Positions 1-5,478 of a DNA stretch of 5,478 bases are shown here, piece after piece. The translations under genes and the position numbers were made by a program. The notes under the pieces are model-generated. The model saw nothing but the letters and a program-made list of their open reading frames with translations. It ran no database searches and was not told the DNA's origin. The stretch covers positions 1 to 5,478 of the forward strand of contig JAUXIR010000141.1 in assembly GCA_030620915.1 (NCBI GenBank), given 5' to 3'. The number at the start of each line of letters is the position of its first letter. The first letter of the stretch is position 1. The DNA comes from Geopsychrobacter sp. (GTDB taxonomy: Bacteria; Desulfobacterota; Desulfuromonadia; Desulfuromonadales; Geopsychrobacteraceae).

Positions 1-620
1 AAGCGCCGCACCGCTGCCGCCGGCAGAATAAAGAGCGAAGTAATCAACAACAGTCCGACAACCTTCATCATGATCGCGACCACCAATGCCAACAGGCAGG
101 AGAATGACAATTGGACCAGATCGACGCGCACCCCCTCGACCCGCGCAAGATCTTCGTGCAGGGTAATCGCCAGCAACGGCCGCCAGAGCAGCATCAACAG
201 GAGGAGAGCCATGAGTGCACAGGCATAAATCAGCAGGATATCCTTGCTACCGACAGCCAGAATATCGCCAAACAGGTAAGCGAGCAGATCGATGCGCAAC
301 TCCTCCATGAAGGCGATGGCCACCAGCCCGAGCGAAAGTGTGCTGTGTGACAGAATACCGAGCAGGGTATCGGATGGCAGCCGTTGCTGCCGTTGTAGAA
401 AAAAGAGCAGCAACGCCACCAGCAGGCAGACCAGCATCACCGCCAGCATCGGATCGACCTCCAGCAAAAAACCGAGCGCAACACCGAGCAGCGCCGAATG
501 CGCCAGAGTATCGCCGAAATAGGCCATCCTGCGCCAGACGACAAAGGTCCCAAAAGGGCCCGCGACCAGGGCGACGCCGATCCCGGCGAACAGGGCACGC
601 AGCATGAAATCAGCGAACAT
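1..620 (-). CDS. znuB: Zinc ABC transporter membrane permease ZnuB (3' end outside window)
   Basis: This is the integral membrane permease of a high-affinity zinc importer, moving zinc released by ZnuA across the inner membrane with energy from ZnuC. My translation from the ATG at 620-618 gives 206 codons without a stop before the left edge; the family is usually about 260 residues, so roughly the last fifth is missing. Residues 27-45 contain VVWRRMAYFGDTLAHSALLG, the hallmark of ZnuB/ABC-3 family permeases. Most of the rest is hydrophobic segments, and residues 184-200 read MMKVVGLLLITSLFILP, another family signature. The start is supported by a strong GGAGAGGAG at 636-628, seven bases upstream. 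The gene begins inside the end of znuC (11-base overlap), implying translational coupling and one operon with zur and znuC. Manganese permeases belong to the same family; the zinc call rests on the Zur and ZnuA neighbours. Confidence 0.93.
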   Translation of the reverse strand, partial: MFADFMLRALFAGIGVALVAGPFGTFVVWRRMAYFGDTLAHSALLGVALGFLLEVDPMLAVMLVCLLVALLLFFLQRQQRLPSDTLLGILSHSTLSLGLVAIAFMEELRIDLLAYLFGDILAVGSKDILLIYACALMALLLLMLLWRPLLAITLHEDLARVEGVRVDLVQLSFSCLLALVVAIMMKVVGLLLITSLFILPAAAVRR

Positions 621-1383
621 CCGTGCTCTCCTCTCCGAGCGGGCAACTGCAACCCTGATGCGGGCAGCTATCATGCTGGTGCTGTTCGTCATGGCTATAG
701 ATCGCCAGATGAGGCAGGATCGCCGGGCCGAACAGCTTGAGAAATTGTTCGTCACGCTGCACAGCCGCAGGAGTACCGGTACAACAGATATGCTGGTTCA
801 GACAGATAACCCGGTCGGTGGCCGCCATCACCAGATGAAGATCGTGTGAAACCATCAGCACCGCACAACCGAAATTGTCGCGCAGTCGGCCGATCAATTT
901 AAAAAGTTCAACCTGCCCCTGCACATCGACCCCCTGCACCGGTTCATCAAGCACCAATAGCTGCGGGCGACGTAACAGTGCGCGGCCCAGCAGCACGCGT
1001 TGCAGTTCACCGCCCGACAGATCGGCCAGGCTGGCATGGAGCAGTCGCCCGGCGCCGACCTCATCCAGGGCCTGCTGCATTTGCGATTCGGTGTAATGTC
1101 CGGTCAGACGCATGAAACGCGCAACACTTAAGGGAAAGGTCCGATCGATGATCAGTTTCTGCGGCATGTAGCCGATCCGCAGATTTTCACTCCGCACCAC
1201 CCTGCCGCTATCGGCCTTCAGCAGACCCAGGGCAACCTTGAGCAGACTGGTTTTACCCGCGCCATTGGGGCCAATCAGGGTAATGATTTCAGCAGGCTCG
1301 ATCCGGAAGCTGACATTTTCAAGGATATGTCGACGGTTGCGCACCAGACAGATATTGTCCAACACAAGGAGCGGGTCAGCCAT
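610..1383 (-). CDS. znuC: Zinc ABC transporter ATP-binding protein ZnuC with Cys/His-rich tail
   Basis: This is the cytoplasmic ATPase subunit that powers zinc import through ZnuB. From the ATG at 1383-1381 it is 257 residues, normal for the family. The ABC motifs appear in order: Walker A GPNGAGKTS (about 38-46), Q-loop Q75, signature LSGGE (122-126), Walker B LLVLDE (142-147) and H-loop H180. I chose this ATG over the upstream in-frame TTG (1389) because AAGGAG at 1396-1391 is seven bases before the ATG but only about one base from the TTG. It overlaps the zur stop by 8 bases and the znuB start by 11 bases. The last 27 or so residues are unusual: four histidines (231, 235, 237, 242) and three cysteines (240, 245, 247), including a C-S-C pair. 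E. coli ZnuC also has a His-rich tail, so a metal-sensing or metal-buffering role is plausible but inferred. Confidence 0.95.
   Translation of the reverse strand: MADPLLVLDNICLVRNRRHILENVSFRIEPAEIITLIGPNGAGKTSLLKVALGLLKADSGRVVRSENLRIGYMPQKLIIDRTFPLSVARFMRLTGHYTESQMQQALDEVGAGRLLHASLADLSGGELQRVLLGRALLRRPQLLVLDEPVQGVDVQGQVELFKLIGRLRDNFGCAVLMVSHDLHLVMAATDRVICLNQHICCTGTPAAVQRDEQFLKLFGPAILPHLAIYSHDEQHQHDSCPHQGCSCPLGEESTDVR
628..636 (-). promoter_or_regulatory. Ribosome binding site of znuB, inside znuC
   Basis: On the minus strand the sequence reads GGAGAGGAG, ending seven bases before the znuB ATG at 620. It lies in the last codons of znuC, so ribosomes finishing znuC could help open it. It decides the znuB start in preference to the second methionine codon at 605-603. 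Confidence 0.75.
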
Positions 1384-1864
1384 CAGCAAGCTCCTTCTGG
1401 CGACAAGCGGCGCAAAGGCCCATGACTTCTACGGTCTGACTCAGTGGGGTAAATCCTGCTGTCAGCGCGCTGCTATTGATGGCTTGACTGATCTTCGGAT
1501 CGGCAATTTCAGCGAGGTTGCGGCAGGACTGACAAATCAGGAACTGCCCCTGATGCGGGTGCTGAGGTTGAGCACAACCAACAAAGGCGTTGAGTGATTC
1601 AAGACGGTGAATCAGGCCCTGCTGCTGGAGAAAATCGAGGGCCCGATAGACGGTCGGCGGGGCTACCCGCCCCTGCTGCTGCAACTGCTCAAGCAGGTCA
1701 TAGGCCCCGACCGGGCGGTGCTGCTGCCAGACCAGTTCGAGGACCCTGCGCCGAGTCGGTGTCAAACAAACGTGCTGCTGCCGGCAAATGATTTCAGCCT
1801 GCTCCAAAGCAGTGCTGACACAGTTACGATGGACGCTGGGGGTGCATTCAAAAGGATCTTGCAT
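1376..1864 (-). CDS. zur: Zinc uptake regulator Zur, Fur family repressor
   Basis: This is a Fur-family DNA-binding repressor of 162 residues, expected to act as a zinc-loaded dimer on the zinc uptake promoters. The N-terminal winged helix carries LTPTRRRVLEL (34-44), AYDLLEQL (54-61) and PPTVYRALDFL (69-79); the last two closely match E. coli Zur as I recall it. Structural zinc ligands are the CxxC pairs C111/C114 and C151/C154 (GLCAAC). The probable regulatory site is H86, C97, H104 and E119, which align with H77, C88, H96 and E111 of E. coli Zur. This set separates it from iron-sensing Fur. The ATG at 1864-1862 is preceded by AGGAG at 1880-1876, a rather long 11-base spacing. The N-terminus is about nine residues longer than in E. 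coli, with extra C7, H12 and C15 of unknown meaning. It is the first gene of zur-znuC-znuB and should repress itself through the adjacent operator. Confidence 0.93.
   Translation of the reverse strand: MQDPFECTPSVHRNCVSTALEQAEIICRQQHVCLTPTRRRVLELVWQQHRPVGAYDLLEQLQQQGRVAPPTVYRALDFLQQQGLIHRLESLNAFVGCAQPQHPHQGQFLICQSCRNLAEIADPKISQAINSSALTAGFTPLSQTVEVMGLCAACRQKELADG
1391..1396 (-). promoter_or_regulatory. Ribosome binding site of znuC, inside zur
   Basis: The minus strand reads AAGGAG, seven bases before the ATG at 1383. It sits in the final zur codons (which encode K-E-L) and fixes the znuC start at the ATG rather than the TTG six bases upstream. Confidence 0.75.
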
Positions 1865-1889
1865 GAGTTTATGGTCTCCTGCTCGAAAA

Positions 1890-1898
1890 TGATATAAT
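1890..1898 (+). promoter_or_regulatory. Extended -10 promoter of znuA
   Basis: The plus strand reads TGATATAAT: a perfect TATAAT at 1893-1898 with the TG extension one base upstream. No good -35 is visible; the best is TTTATG at 1868-1873 with a 19-base spacer. An extended -10 can compensate for that. The predicted transcription start is near 1905, giving a leader of about 50 bases before the znuA ATG. The element lies wholly within the Zur operator. Confidence 0.6.
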
Positions 1899-1904
1899 AT
1901 AACA
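1896..1904 (-). promoter_or_regulatory. Extended -10 promoter of zur-znuCB
   Basis: The minus strand reads TGTTATATT from 1904 to 1896: a five-of-six match to TATAAT with a TG extension. No convincing -35 is present upstream. The predicted start is near 1889, giving a leader of about 25 bases that includes the AGGAG of zur. It overlaps the plus-strand -10 at 1896-1898. Other -10-like hexamers on this strand, such as TATCAT at 1894-1889, cannot be excluded. Confidence 0.45.
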
Positions 1905-1955
1905 TTACATCAACAGTCAGAGTTTGTCCTGCATCTTTCCGAGTGGATCTCCAAT

Positions 1956-2867
1956 ATGCGCCTGTTATTGACCCTGTTTCTGCTGTTACTGGCAACGCCC
2001 GGTATTGCCGCGCCGAAGATTGTCGTCAGTATTGCCCCGATCCATTCACTCGTCAGTTTAGTCACCAAGGGGATCAGCACACCGCAACTGCTCCTCCCGC
2101 AAGGGGGAAGTCCGCATAGCGCCAGCCTACGGCCTTCTCAGGCCAGAGCCCTGGCTGAGGCCGACCTGATGATCTGGGTCGGTCCTGAGCTGGAGACATT
2201 TCTGACTCAACCGATCGCACGACTGGTTGTTCGGCGGGCTGAAATGCAACTGCTTAAGTTGAAGGACCTGAACCTGCTGCCACAACGCCATGGCGGTTTC
2301 TGGGAAGAAGATCGGCATGATGAGGAAACAGACCTGAGGCCGCAGAGTATCAATCCACATATCTGGCTGTCACCCGACAATGCCCGGCAAATAGCCCGCA
2401 GTGTCTGTGCACGGCTGGTACAGATCGATCCGCAGAACAGAGCGGTTTATGAGCAGAATCTTGCAATCCTGCTACTCCGGACCTCCCAGCTGGAGCTGGA
2501 GCTGAGGAAGAGACTGGCTCCGGTACAGAATCGGCCCTATCTGGTTTTTCATGATGCCTATCCCTATTTTGAAGAAGCCTTCGCTCTGAATGCAATCGGC
2601 TCGATCCGTATTTCGGCTGAACGTGCCCCCGGAGCGCGCCGCATACAGCAGATTCGGATCAAGACCCTAGAGAGCGCGGCCGTTTGCCTTTTCAGTGAGC
2701 CCCAGTTCAGCCCGGCGCTGGCGGAGACCCTGGCAAAAGGGAGCGGTTTAAATCTTGGCGTGCTCGATCCCCTCGGCAGTACCTCGGCCAAGGGCGAGGA
2801 TGCCTGGTTTAATCTGATGGATAATCTGGCGGATAATCTGCTGGACTGCCTTGGGAAGGGGCCCTGA
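1956..2867 (+). CDS. znuA: Periplasmic zinc-binding protein ZnuA
   Basis: This is the substrate-binding protein that captures zinc in the periplasm and delivers it to ZnuB. It is 303 residues, in the family range. Residues 1-18 form a short signal peptide (arginine, leucine-rich core, then GIAA), with cleavage probably after A18 or A19; no lipobox cysteine is seen. Expected zinc ligands are H54 (in GGSPHSASLRPS), H135 (NPHIWLSP) and H199 (VFHDAYPYFE), with D271 (LDPLG) as a possible acidic fourth ligand. C244 and C298 match the spacing of the disulfide in E. coli ZnuA. WVGPELE at 74-80 is another ZnuA signature. The loop between the first two ligands, His-rich in many ZnuA proteins, is short here (112-124) with only H112 and H121. 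The ribosome binding site is weak (GTGGA, 1943-1947, eight bases from the ATG). It is transcribed divergently from zur-znuCB under the shared operator. Confidence 0.95.
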   Translation: MRLLLTLFLLLLATPGIAAPKIVVSIAPIHSLVSLVTKGISTPQLLLPQGGSPHSASLRPSQARALAEADLMIWVGPELETFLTQPIARLVVRRAEMQLLKLKDLNLLPQRHGGFWEEDRHDEETDLRPQSINPHIWLSPDNARQIARSVCARLVQIDPQNRAVYEQNLAILLLRTSQLELELRKRLAPVQNRPYLVFHDAYPYFEEAFALNAIGSIRISAERAPGARRIQQIRIKTLESAAVCLFSEPQFSPALAETLAKGSGLNLGVLDPLGSTSAKGEDAWFNLMDNLADNLLDCLGKGP

Positions 2868-2930
2868 TGAAAAGGCCATCGATTGGCATAGGCCGGTTAT
2901 GTCGCGCGCGAGCCGGTTACCAACATTTAG
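2868..2930. other. Convergent intergenic gap between znuA and the hydrolase gene
   Basis: Two stop codons in tandem (TGATGA, 2865-2870) end znuA. The following 63 bases contain an 8-base direct repeat GCCGGTTA at 2892-2899 and 2912-2919. On the minus strand a 4-bp GGCC/GGCC pairing (2894-2891 with 2877-2874) is followed by TTTT. No stem is strong enough to call a terminator for either gene with confidence. Confidence 0.4.
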
Positions 2931-4151
2931 CTACTCCTTAAGCCGGGTCACCACCTCGACCGTCGCGTGCAGGGTGCGGTGAACCGGACAGCGCTCTGCA
3001 ATTTCGAGCAGACGCTGACGTTGCTCGGCATCCAACTCGCCCTGCAATTCAAGCTCACGCTCAAAACGGTCGATCTTGCCCTGCTGCTCTACACAGCTCC
3101 GGCAATCCTCGGCATGAATCTTTTCATGACTCAGGCGCACAACCGCCGACCTGAGCGGCCACTTCTTACGCTGGGCATACATCTGCACCGTCATCGTCGT
3201 ACAGGCTCCCAAGGCACTGAGCAGATACTCGTAGGGGGAAGGACCCAGATCGGTTCCACCATAATTCGTCGGTTCATCGGCCACCAGCGGGTGGCCATTG
3301 GCGAAGAGTTCGGTATAAAAGCCCTCGTTGCCGGTACGCACCGTCACCCGATTGTCGATAACATCAGTTTCGATCCCAGGCTCTTTTTCAAACTGAAGAT
3401 AACGGCAGGCCCAGGCCGCGATCATACTCCCGGCATAGCGGGCATCGCCTTCATTGCCGAGCAGGTGATCAGCCCGGTCGAGGCTTAAGAAGGATTTAGG
3501 GTGCTTGGCGGCGCGATAGATCTGCGTGGCGTTATCGATTCCAACCACCTTATCGAGAGGCGAGTGCAACACCAATAAAGCAGCCTTGAGGCCGCTGAGC
3601 CGTTTCTCGACGCTCTGAGCGTCGAGATCGTCGAGAAAACTGCGACCGATATTGAAACGACGCCCGGCGATTGACACCTCAGCTACCTCAGCGGCACCTA
3701 GATTTTCAAGCTCCTTACTGAACAGATGGCGCACGTGGTTCGGATCATAAGGTGCACCGATGGTCGCTACCGCCCTGATCCCTTCGATCCTCTGTGCTGC
3801 CTGCAACACTGCAGCCCCACCAAAGGAGTGACCGATCAGCAACTGCGGCGCCTGATATTCTTCGCTCAGCCAGGCCGCGGCACTGAGGAGATCTTCGACA
3901 TTTGAAGTGAAATTACTCTGGCCGAACTCCCCCTCGCTCTCACCGATCCCTGAAAAATCGAAACGCAGGACCGCCAGCTTTTCAGCGGTCAAGGATCGAC
4001 CGATATGGGTAATCGCTTTGAGATTTTTACCGCAGGTGAAGCAGTGGGCAAAGAGGGCGTAGGCGCGTGGCTTCTCATCTTCAGGTAGATCGAGTCGCCC
4101 GGACAGGGTCTCGCCGCGCTTATTGGTGAACTCGACGCGTATCGTTTTCAT
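2931..4151 (-). CDS. Bifunctional alpha/beta hydrolase / OsmC-like fusion protein
   Basis: This is a 406-residue protein with two domains. Residues 1-255 form an alpha/beta hydrolase with nucleophile motif GHSFGG (S109), a probable acid D200 (HSPLDKVV) and histidine H229 (ADHLL), a full catalytic triad. Residues 270-404 form an OsmC/Ohr-like domain with the two redox cysteines C317 (ALGACTTM) and C388 (ERCPVH); in OsmC and Ohr these reduce organic hydroperoxides. Such fusions are known in proteobacteria, but I know of no established substrate. Extra cysteines occur in FAHCFTCGK (C37, C40) and EDCRSC (C350, C353). No signal peptide is seen, so it is probably cytoplasmic. The ATG at 4151-4149 has GAGGAG at 4164-4159, seven bases upstream. 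A weak extended -10 (TGCTATCGT on the minus strand, 4187-4179) is the only promoter hint. It appears monocistronic within the window. An inferred role is detoxifying an oxidised or acylated compound. Confidence 0.93.
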   Translation of the reverse strand: MKTIRVEFTNKRGETLSGRLDLPEDEKPRAYALFAHCFTCGKNLKAITHIGRSLTAEKLAVLRFDFSGIGESEGEFGQSNFTSNVEDLLSAAAWLSEEYQAPQLLIGHSFGGAAVLQAAQRIEGIRAVATIGAPYDPNHVRHLFSKELENLGAAEVAEVSIAGRRFNIGRSFLDDLDAQSVEKRLSGLKAALLVLHSPLDKVVGIDNATQIYRAAKHPKSFLSLDRADHLLGNEGDARYAGSMIAAWACRYLQFEKEPGIETDVIDNRVTVRTGNEGFYTELFANGHPLVADEPTNYGGTDLGPSPYEYLLSALGACTTMTVQMYAQRKKWPLRSAVVRLSHEKIHAEDCRSCVEQQGKIDRFERELELQGELDAEQRQRLLEIAERCPVHRTLHATVEVVTRLKE

Positions 4152-4158
4152 CGCAATT

Positions 4159-4164
4159 CTCCTC
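4159..4164 (-). promoter_or_regulatory. Ribosome binding site of the hydrolase/OsmC gene
   Basis: The minus strand reads GAGGAG seven bases before the ATG at 4151, a strong Shine-Dalgarno site that confirms this start. Confidence 0.75.
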
Positions 4165-4308
4165 GTGCAATAGGTTCAACGATAGCAGAGAAGACAGCGG
4201 CGGGAAGCGCGAGGTGTGAGACTGGCAAACAGGCAGGTTCAGCACCTATTTTCAGTTCAGTCCTTCGGCCTGGAAAAGAAGATTAACTATTCGGGGAGAC
4301 TGTCAGCT

Positions 4309-4346
4309 TCCCCCCTCACCCTGGTCCTCTCCAGCAGGGAGAGGAT
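4309..4346. repeat. Palindromic CCCTCACC/GAGAGG intergenic element downstream of dxs
   Basis: A pyrimidine-rich stretch CCCCCCTCACCCTGG leads into an inverted repeat, TCCTCTCC at 4325-4332 and GGAGAGGA at 4338-4345, with a 5-base loop. The pattern CCCTCACCCT...CCTCTCC...GGAGAGG resembles a dispersed intergenic palindrome that recurs in many proteobacterial genomes; that identification is from memory. It begins about 17 bases after the dxs stop, so its transcript hairpin could protect or end the dxs mRNA. In the dxs direction no T-tract follows, so it is not a classical intrinsic terminator. The remainder of the 4152-4362 gap shows no other gene or clear structure. Confidence 0.55.
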
Positions 4347-4362
4347 AAATAGTGTCGGTGGT

Positions 4363-5478
4363 TCAGGCTTGGGACTGTTTTTTTTGTTCGAGTGCAACGC
4401 TGACTCTTCTGGCAATCGCTGCGGCATCGATCTCAATCCGCTCACGCAGCTCTGCCTGAGTTCCCTGCTCGACGAATTGATCGGATATTCCAATCCGAAT
4501 CACCGGCAGGACAAGCCCGGAGTCGGCCAGCAGTTCAAGAACAGCCGAACCGAAACCGCCCTGCAGCGCGTTCTCTTCACCGGTCAGCAGAAGTGGTACG
4601 CGACCGGCAATATCAAGGATCAGCTCGCTGTCGAGGGGTTTGATAAAACGTGCATCGGCGACCAGCAGTTCAATCCCCTGCGCAGCGAGGATATCGGCAG
4701 CACCAAGCGCCTCGGCGACCATGTTGCCAACCGCGATGATCGCAGCATCCTGACCTTCACGCAGGATCTCCCCCTTCCCGATCGGCAGGACTTCAACCGA
4801 TTGAGCGAGGGACAAACCGTCACTATTGCCCCGCGGATAACGATAAGCGAAGGGACCCTCATGTTCAACCGCTGTCTTCATCGCCCGCTTCAGCTCCAAC
4901 TCGTTACGCGGCGCCATCAGCACCAGGTTGGGCATATGCCGCAGGTACGAGAGATCAAAAACCCCGTGGTGGGTTGGGCCATCGGCCCCGACCAATCCGC
5001 CCCGATCAAGCGCGACGCTGACCGGCAGATTTTGCAGACAGACATCATGCAGGACGTTGTCATAGGCGCGCTGCAAAAAAGTCGAATAGATGGCCACCAC
5101 CGGCCGCAGGCCACGGCATGCCAGCCCGGCGGCAAAGGTCACCGCGTGTTGCTCGGCGATGCCGACATCGAAGAAACGCTCGGGGAAGGCCTCGGCAAAA
5201 CCACAGAGTCCGGTCCCGGCAGGCATGGCGGCGGTAATCGCCACAATACGCTCGTCTTTTTCAGCCATTTCAATCAGGGTCTGGCCGAAGACGCCGGTAT
5301 AGCTGACTGCACCCGGCTTAGCGGCAGGAACCTTGCCTGTTGCAGCATCAAAGGGCCCCACGCCATGAAACATGGCCGGATCCTCTTCAGCGGGAGCATA
5401 ACCTTTGCCTTTGCGGGTGCCAACATGCAGCAACACTGGTCCATTAATATTGCGCACGTTGCTCAGGGTTTCGATCAT
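4363..5478 (-). CDS. dxs: 1-deoxy-D-xylulose-5-phosphate synthase, C-terminal part
   Basis: DXS condenses pyruvate with glyceraldehyde 3-phosphate, using thiamine diphosphate, to make 1-deoxy-D-xylulose 5-phosphate. This is the first step of the MEP isoprenoid pathway and also feeds thiamine and pyridoxal synthesis. The visible 371 codons are the C-terminal portion of a protein usually about 620-640 residues; the N-terminal thiamine diphosphate-binding domain and true start lie right of the window. The methionine at the edge is internal, aligning with the segment before the GPVLLHV/KGKGY region. Visible motifs are HGVGPFD (38-44), the catalytic glutamate E109 in [25 protein letters not shown] (167-176), YPRG (214-217) and [14 protein letters not shown] (300-313) in the C-terminal transketolase domain. 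The frame is intact to the TGA at 4365-4363. The terminal motif style resembles Desulfuromonadales DXS. Confidence 0.96.
   Translation of the reverse strand: MIETLSNVRNINGPVLLHVGTRKGKGYAPAEEDPAMFHGVGPFDAATGKVPAAKPGAVSYTGVFGQTLIEMAEKDERIVAITAAMPAGTGLCGFAEAFPERFFDVGIAEQHAVTFAAGLACRGLRPVVAIYSTFLQRAYDNVLHDVCLQNLPVSVALDRGGLVGADGPTHHGVFDLSYLRHMPNLVLMAPRNELELKRAMKTAVEHEGPFAYRYPRGNSDGLSLAQSVEVLPIGKGEILREGQDAAIIAVGNMVAEALGAADILAAQGIELLVADARFIKPLDSELILDIAGRVPLLLTGEENALQGGFGSAVLELLADSGLVLPVIRIGISDQFVEQGTQAELRERIEIDAAAIARRVSVALEQKKQSQA

Larger units (their letters stand above)
1887..1907. promoter_or_regulatory. Zur operator shared by zur-znuCB and znuA
   Basis: A 21-bp AT-rich imperfect palindrome, AAATGATATAATATAACATTA read on plus minus its last base, is centred on 1897. 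All pairs are complementary except the outermost pair and the pair six bases in from each end (1892/1902). It resembles the gammaproteobacterial Zur box consensus as I remember it (GAAATGTTATA-N-TATAACATTTC). It lies between divergent zur and znuA and covers the -10 elements of both, so a bound Zur dimer would block both promoters. Operator identity is inferred from sequence and context. Confidence 0.85.

Noticed and set aside
1238..1897. Plus-strand open frames opposite znuC and zur
   Set aside because: They are antisense shadows of strongly supported genes and their translations show no family features.
2874..2894. Possible intrinsic terminator of the hydrolase gene (GGCC/GGCC then TTTT on the minus strand)
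   Set aside because: Only four base pairs can form around a 13-base loop and the T-run is short, so it is too weak to call.
2892..2919. Direct repeat GCCGGTTA with 20-base periodicity
   Set aside because: Two 8-base copies between convergent gene ends can occur by chance and no regulator or promoter is associated.
2967..3488. A 173-codon open frame on the plus strand
   Set aside because: It lies entirely antisense to the OsmC part of the fusion gene, has no recognisable domain and no good ribosome binding site; the minus-strand gene has full catalytic motifs.
4141..4183. Inverted repeat ATCGTT/AACGAT around the hydrolase start
   Set aside because: The 6-base arms are 31 bases apart and probably coincidental.
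4287..4493. A 68-codon minus-strand frame ending in a SLLERTRVRG-like stretch
   Set aside because: It overlaps the end of dxs in another frame and its tail is simply the translated palindromic repeat, a common source of spurious ORFs.
1..5478. CRISPR arrays, tRNA or rRNA genes, insertion sequences, phage or defence genes
   Set aside because: I saw no regular repeat-spacer pattern, cloverleaf, terminal repeats or transposase-like frame; the window is almost fully occupied by recognisable housekeeping-type genes.

Overview
This window carries a complete-looking zinc uptake locus, a two-domain hydrolase/OsmC protein, and the 3' part of dxs. The gene types, tight packing, good Shine-Dalgarno sites and moderately high GC indicate a Gram-negative bacterium. 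The DXS C-terminus, with an [17 protein letters not shown] stretch, looks to me like Desulfuromonadales/Geobacter-type DXS. That lineage call is from memory of family sequences, not from a search.

Layout. Positions 1-1864 on the minus strand hold zur, znuC and znuB in transcription order; each gene overlaps the next by 8-11 bases and znuB runs off the left edge. Positions 1956-2867 on the plus strand hold znuA, transcribed divergently. The 91-base gap between zur and znuA contains an AT-rich 21-bp imperfect palindrome (1887-1907) that matches my recollection of the proteobacterial Zur box. It overlaps extended -10 promoter elements on both strands. A 63-base gap without a clear terminator follows znuA. 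Then a minus-strand gene (2931-4151) encodes an alpha/beta hydrolase fused to an OsmC-like domain. A 211-base gap (4152-4362) holds the hydrolase ribosome binding site and a palindromic CCCTCACC.../GAGAGG element beyond the dxs stop. Positions 4363-5478 on the minus strand hold the last 371 codons of dxs.

How it works together. ZnuA captures zinc in the periplasm, ZnuB is the membrane permease and ZnuC the ATPase. Zur is the zinc-responsive repressor and, when zinc-loaded, should bind the shared operator and shut off both arms, including its own gene. The hydrolase/OsmC protein and DXS (first step of the MEP isoprenoid pathway) have no evident functional link to zinc uptake.

I found no previously undescribed system. 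The points most worth a second look are the mutually overlapping divergent promoters inside the Zur palindrome, the hydrolase-OsmC fusion with extra cysteine motifs, the shift of metal-binding residues from the short ZnuA loop to the ZnuC tail, and a gammaproteobacterial-style znu cassette beside a deltaproteobacterial-style dxs.
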